Part shown: positions 59,598 to 64,000 of the stretch, piece by piece
Numbering within the stretch: position 1 is the first letter of the stretch
Layout: the number at the start of each line of letters is the position of its first letter
From: Anisakis pegreffii
Taxonomy: Eukaryota; Nematoda; Chromadorea; Rhabditida; Anisakidae
Direction of reading: 5' to 3'
Length of the DNA stretch: 64,000 nucleotides
Assembly: GCA_035041965.1 (NCBI GenBank)
Contig: JAPYMA010000028.1
Coordinates: forward strand, 45,827-109,826
Notes under the pieces: generated by a model
Database searches by the model: none
The model's input: only the letters and a program-made list of their open reading frames with translations
Told to the model about the DNA's origin: nothing
Program-made: the position numbers and the translations under genes

Positions 59598-60560
59598 TTA
59601 AGGATTTGCTCTGAATATTGGATATGATCTGAATATTGGAAATGATCTGAATATAGGATATGCTCTGTTAGCACGATCCGACTTCGCTATATCCTCCTCT
59701 TCACCAGTATATTCTCGGTAACGTCCGCTTAGCCAGTCGAAGTCATTCTTGGGTAAATATGCTGAAATCGGAAAATTGAGACGAATATTGCTGTTCGTCA
59801 TGTTCACTATGTGTTCAAATGAAACAAAATCAGCATCTCAGTGCTATCGACAGTTTGATCGGCACAAAAAAACTATAATGAAATCTTTCGGTCAAAAAAC
59901 TGCCTAACGAATTATCCGGAAACATTTTTTGCCTCAGAGAATGTTTAGGGGCGAGCAAGTTTACGCATTTTAAACAACATACATCTTTTCAAAGCGTTTG
60001 GACTAGCGTCAGAGAGTTGGAGCGGAGGATATTTCGCATCGATAGGATCGATTATATGCCCGAATACTGAAAGACGAAAATCAAATGAAACATCTATCTT
60101 TTTCAGCTAGCTATTGACGGTAAAATCAACTTGTTACGTGTATATCCGTTCGAGTGGATCACAATATCAGATGATTTTTCATTTTTGCATCAATATACTT
60201 ATGGCAGTCTCGATAACAACGAAAAAACATAAAACTGGAACTTTTCGGCGCCTGACTGACTAACCTGACGGCGGTCTTAAATAGTCTATTCTGTTCTCAG
60301 GATCTGAAATCAGTGACTTCATCTTTTTCGTTCAAGTATCGTTTATAAAAAGTCTTCAATGAGTGTATCAATGAAATCCCAAATTTAATTTGTCTCCGAC
60401 TGAATACTATGAATCGTAAGGAACAATGGAGTTAATAAAAGATTCAGAATAACAACAAAATTGCTAAAAAATTTTTTTGACGAGGCAATAATCACTCACC
60501 ATATGCAGCTGCAATAGCCAATACCAAACTGATTATGACAAGCGAATAGAGGAACCGCAT
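59598..60560 (-). CDS. Secreted neuropeptide-like precursor with triple PIFR repeat
   Basis: Three exons in phase, 60500-60560, 59983-60066 and 59598-59761, give 102 aa. Residues 1-20 (MRFLYSLVIISLVLAIAAAY) are a classic signal peptide. The middle (VFGHIIDPIDAKYPPLQL...) ends in a dibasic Lys-Arg, a convertase site, at the second junction. The third exon gives SYLPKNDFDWLSGRYREY, an acidic spacer, and a tandem hexamer AYPIFR, SFPIFR, SYPIFR, then ANP and stop. A perfect acceptor (TTTTTTCAG) lies 4 nt before the ATG, as expected for SL trans-splicing. Signal peptide, KR site and short repeated peptide units fit an NLP-type neuropeptide or a small secreted peptide. The repeats are separated by single Arg, not by dibasic sites, and there is no amidation Gly. 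I do not recognise the family. Splice sites are GTGAGT, GTATGT, TTTCAG and TTTCAG. Confidence 0.72.
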
Positions 60561-60569
60561 TATTCTGAA

Positions 60570-61480
60570 AAAATAAGCAAACGATTTACGGAATATTAAG
60601 AAAGTGATGCGCGCATAATCTTGCGAAACTCCTTGATTAAAGAAAGTTGATGATAGAGTAGAGTGGTGCAGGGTAGAGGGAGAATAATGTCAGTCGAGGA
60701 CAGGGAAAACCGGACAGAGGACGAAATTTTGCAGCGGAGGACCCCGCCGAAAATGTGTGTCGGCTCAAAAATTGCGGCTTGGGGACGAGGATTCGGATTC
60801 GTGGGCAGGCTCTCCGAAGTTCGCCAGTCCTCGACAGCATATGTTGATGTTATGGGAAGAATAGCATGAAGAGTTTGGTAACTTCACCCAAAGTTACAAT
60901 CGGCCAGCGGTGATTACTTGCCCATCCGTTGCAAGCATCCAGTCCAGGAGCTGCAGCCTCTGCAGTTTAAATCAACCGCATCAATGGGTTGCAATGGCAG
61001 CGCCCGTATTTATATACCCCGTCGACGATGTCTGGCTCTTGATGATGTGTCGTATCAATGACATCATAAAAGGTTGTTTTCGAAGTTGCATGCATGTATA
61101 TGTGTGTTGCACGATGTGGTTCAATCACAGACGCATTCGAATGCACGAATTTTGAGAATTCATAATTGAAGAAAAATATTCATAACCATCCATACATCTC
61201 TTACCAATATACCAAAATTGAGGAGAAGTATTCATAACCATCCATAGCCGTCGATACATTGTCAGATAAATTCGATTCCGAAATGAATTTTTCGATTTAT
61301 TAAATTTTTAAATGCTCATCACGTTTTCCATATGGCAACGAAAGCCGATGATGCCTAGCAATATTCGTATACTTTACCGTTGCGCTGGTACAGTTGGATA
61401 AGAGTTGAAATAGTCGGTGACACGGGTTATTCCACGATCCATTTTTGAGTATCCATCTAAGCATTTTTGAGTATCTGTCT
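60570..61480. other. Gene-free stretch, 5' flank of the peptide gene
   Basis: Upstream of the secreted-peptide start on the minus strand. No supported exon. Promoter elements were not identified. Confidence 0.35.
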
Positions 61481-61923
61481 CCAGTGATGAAAAATTCGCT
61501 GTGAATTTGAAATTATGCGAAGAAGGGAAGGGTTATGAAAATTTTTGTCCAAAACTGGTCGTAAACGTATGTAGAGGAAAGGTCTGACTCCTCAGAGAGT
61601 ACACCTCGTAGTAGAATTAGTCGCAGTTCATAGTTTCGAAGATATGCTTTTGGAGACGAGCTTTGACTGGGGGCGGGGGGAGGGCTTAGGGGACAAGACG
61701 TGATAGGTGTACGTCTATATATGGACGGTGCAATATCTGCGACTTGAAATTGTCTTGATCTTGAAAATTTAATCAATTTATTTGTTCATTCAGCAGTTTG
61801 TAATGGATAAAGCCGAACACTTTGAAAAAAAAACTGAAATAGGCTGATAAACATCATAGTTCATTAATTCTGCAAACCTATCAGCCTAAAAACTTAGTTC
61901 ACCACGAAAATGTTAACCGATTT

Positions 61924-61996
61924 TGATCCCGGCCGGGATCGAACCGGCGACCTCCTGCGTGTGAAGCAGGCGTGATAACCGCTACACCACGGGACC
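61924..61996 (-). tRNA. tRNA-Val (anticodon CAC), second copy
   Basis: 73 nt, differing from the 59.1-kb copy at only a few positions (GGTCCCGTGG, GGTTATCACG, CCCGGCCGGG). The differences keep the stems paired and improve the T stem and acceptor pairing. Arms and anticodon loop TTCACAC are intact. Confidence 0.95.
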
Positions 61997-62094
61997 TATG
62001 CATACCAGGCAACTTCTGACTTTTCTGGGTCAATGAAGGACATATGAAAGGACCGTTCGACTCGAAAAACATTTTCAACCAGTTATTTGATGTC

Positions 62095-62132
62095 TGATCC
62101 CGGCCAGGATCGAACCGAACCGCCTACCTCCT
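62095..62132 (-). pseudogene. tRNA-Val 3'-half remnant
   Basis: TGATCCCGGCCAGGATCGAACC-type T arm plus part of the anticodon arm (CCTACCTCCTTCCG), after which homology stops. A small CGAAC duplication disturbs it. Not functional. Confidence 0.7.
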
Positions 62133-62310
62133 TCCGTTATTCAAGCAAAAGGAGTTGTGTGAGTGGAGTTGCAATCGTTCACGCTATTCTGCAAACTTCG
62201 CTACTTGACACTGAGTCTGTATGTAAGCGTGTGCACCTCTATGCCTTTGCAAACATAACATATTCCCGGTTTCCAAGATATAGGTACCGTTCTCAGCTGG
62301 CGTACGTCTG

Positions 62311-63235
62311 TTATCGACATAATTTAGCGTCATCAGCATATAGCGAGCAGTGACTACGCACGCATTCTGGTCGATCATTTATATACAATAGGAAAAGTAT
62401 CGGCCCTAACACTGAGCCTTGAGGAACACCAGATGTTACTGCTGATTCTCTGGACAGACAGTTTTCGACAGCAACACATTGTGTTCGGCCTGTGAGGAAA
62501 TTTGCAATCCATTTCAGCAGATTTACACCGATATTATACTGTGATAATTTATGAATAAGTTTTGCATGAGAGACCTTATCGAACGCCGTTGTCAAGTCGA
62601 GATATAACACATATGTGCAGAGATTTGAATTGTAACAATGGAAGCAAGATGATAGCGTTGAAAGCTATTGGGAACAAGTTGATCTTTTGGATCTAACCCA
62701 AGCTGGGAGTCTGAGATGAGTGAATATTGTTTAGCATGAAAAAGTATTCCTGTCCTGATGATTGATTCCATGACTTTGCACACGTTACTTGTCAGAGATA
62801 ATGGCCGATAATTTGTTGGGTTTTGTCGTCCTCCTTTCTTATGCATTGCAACAATAACAGCTTTCTCCCATACAGTTGGTATTTCGCCAGTTATAATCGA
62901 AGCTTTATAAATTAAAGACAATGGATATGCAATAGCAGTAGCAACGTTTCTTAGGACAGAGCGGGGAGATTGTCTGGGGTCCGAGAGAGCTTGCTGGGTA
63001 AGTGAGATAGATACTTTTCAACAATGAAAAGGTCAAAATCTACTGAATTTAGCTGGCTAGCTGTGCAAATTGAGAGACTTGGTAATGAACCATCATCCTG
63101 AACGAACACTTTACTGAAATAGTTATTCAATATTTCACACTTTCCTTCGTTATCGTAGCACATCATTCCGTCCGGGCTTTTAATGGCGGCCGGCTGAGTG
63201 GTTCTCTTGAGCTTGCTTTTGACATATTTATAAAA
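62311..63235 (-). pseudogene. Broken non-LTR retrotransposon reverse transcriptase (CR1/jockey type)
   Basis: Three overlapping or adjacent reading frames on the minus strand together give a reverse transcriptase: NYRPLSLTSNVCKVMESII in 62592-62921, then LDLTTAFDKVSHAKL, GVPQGSVLGPILFLLYIND and LYADDAKL in 62311-62610, with an N-terminal piece in 62951-63166. Frameshifts separate them. The 5' endonuclease and the 3' end are absent. Its low-coordinate end abuts the duplicated block and its high-coordinate end abuts the hAT element. Confidence 0.85.
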
Positions 63236-63251
63236 TGATAATAGGTATAAG

Positions 63252-64000
63252 CAGTGTTGGGCAATAGCGCGCTATTCCGCTAGTCCGCTAATAGCGAATA
63301 GCGGAATAGCGGAATAGCGATATCGGAAGTTCGAGTGAATAGCGGAATAGCGATAGCGGGAACGGCGCTGTCGCTGTTCGATAGCGAGCAACTTCCGCTA
63401 TCTTCCGCTATCAGTTTATTTACAGTACAGAATCTGTTGCAACAACAAGCAATCATGACTTCTTCGGCGTTATATCAACGCCTGTCGACAAATCGCACGA
63501 AAAGTCCTTGAAAAAGAGAGCAAAAAAGATCGTTGAAGAATGGTTAGATGGAGAACTCGAAAATAGTCTGGGGGATGCAACTTTTATGAATGACACGTGC
63601 TTCGTTAAACTGTTTATCAGGTCCACATATTGTTGGTTATACTTGTTTTAGCTACTTTATAATGTTTTCCATACTTGTTTTAACAATACTTGTTCATCAC
63701 CTATTGTTTCTACTTCAGATATTAATACCTCTAGCATGACTTCAAGTAGTTAAAAATTTCAGATATAACACAGGCATGCCTTCTGGGGCACCAGTGGAGC
63801 GCATGTTTTCGCTAGGAAAGGATATCATGTGAGCGAAGCGGTCGAGAATTTCCGATGGATTATTCAATATGTTGATGTTTATCAAAGGAAACGAGAAATT
63901 ACGAGCGTTTTGGACGCTGTTTTGATGATGTTTTCGCTGTTGAACTGTTGTGTTTCATGCTGTTGTGTTTCTGTTGTTGTTTTTTATAACATGCTGTCGA
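63252..64000 (+). mobile_element. hAT DNA transposon, decayed, right end outside window
   Basis: The left end is CAGTGTTGGGCAATAGCG, a hAT-type terminus followed by many AATAGCGGAATAGCG subterminal repeats (63252-63410). The 8 bp before it, GGTATAAG, would be the target duplication. Transposase C-terminal pieces follow: DKSHEKSLKKRAKKIVEEW (from about 63480) and, after an apparent intron (63620-63760), the dimerisation motif NTGMPSGAPVERMFSLGKDIM (63766-63830), then an in-frame TGA, and further KGNEKLRAFW sequence. The catalytic core is missing, so the copy is non-autonomous. Confidence 0.8.

Larger units (their letters stand above)
61485..62330. repeat. Segmental duplication, unit 2
   Basis: Copy of 58640-59370. 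It begins with a diverged remnant of the phosphatase last exon (AATTTGAAATTATGCGAAGAAGG, 61485-61600), continues through the second tRNA-Val gene, and has about 130 bp extra after the tRNA, including a third, broken tRNA 3' half at 62095-62132. Confidence 0.88.

Overview
The window reads as nuclear DNA of a nematode, most likely a parasitic one. Genes are split by AT-rich introns that end in TTTCAG-type acceptors. At least two genes have such an acceptor only 4-6 nt before the start codon, as spliced-leader trans-splicing would leave. Retroelement debris is abundant. No bacterial or organellar signal was seen. Species cannot be read from the sequence. Exon chains were assembled by hand by requiring donor/acceptor dinucleotides and continuous codon phase.

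Layout. (1) 1.5-11.3 kb, plus: multi-exon coiled-coil protein ending in a C-terminal membrane anchor (golgin-like); a complete RTE-type LINE with an intact 978-codon ORF and a 15-bp target duplication sits in its largest intron (5.1-8.3 kb), beside a foldback element. (2) 11.3-26 kb: gene-poor, with dispersed ~270-bp repeats, a decayed hAT transposase, an orphan terminal exon of an aspartic protease, a hammerhead-like motif, a full-length U2 snRNA and an LTR-like repeat. (3) 26.2-29.4 kb, plus: complete 8-exon inosine/uridine nucleoside hydrolase (336 aa). (4) 29.8-30.7 kb: tandem repeat cluster. (5) 31.5-35.0 kb, plus: complete 10-exon coiled-coil protein (572 aa). (6) 35.3-45.1 kb, minus: complete 26-exon P-glycoprotein (1313 aa) whose introns carry a tRNA-derived SINE and RTE-derived non-autonomous elements. 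(7) 45-48.5 kb: intergenic, with two striking hairpins. (8) 48.6-51.3 kb, plus: protein with a thioredoxin-fold, PRXL2-like C-terminal half. (9) 53.9-58.8 kb, plus: divergent PP1-like phosphatase with a C-terminal extension. (10) 58.6-62.3 kb: two tRNA-Val(CAC) genes on the minus strand inside a duplicated block that also copied the last phosphatase exon; between them is a 3-exon gene for a 102-aa secreted neuropeptide-like precursor with a C-terminal triple PIFR repeat. (11) 62.3-64 kb: broken CR1/jockey-type LINE and a decayed hAT element with a recognisable left end.

The genes are unrelated housekeeping, transport or signalling genes, not a pathway cluster. The most novel-looking items are the PIFR-repeat precursor, the phosphatase with a rewritten active-site loop, and the RTE with its end-sharing short derivatives.
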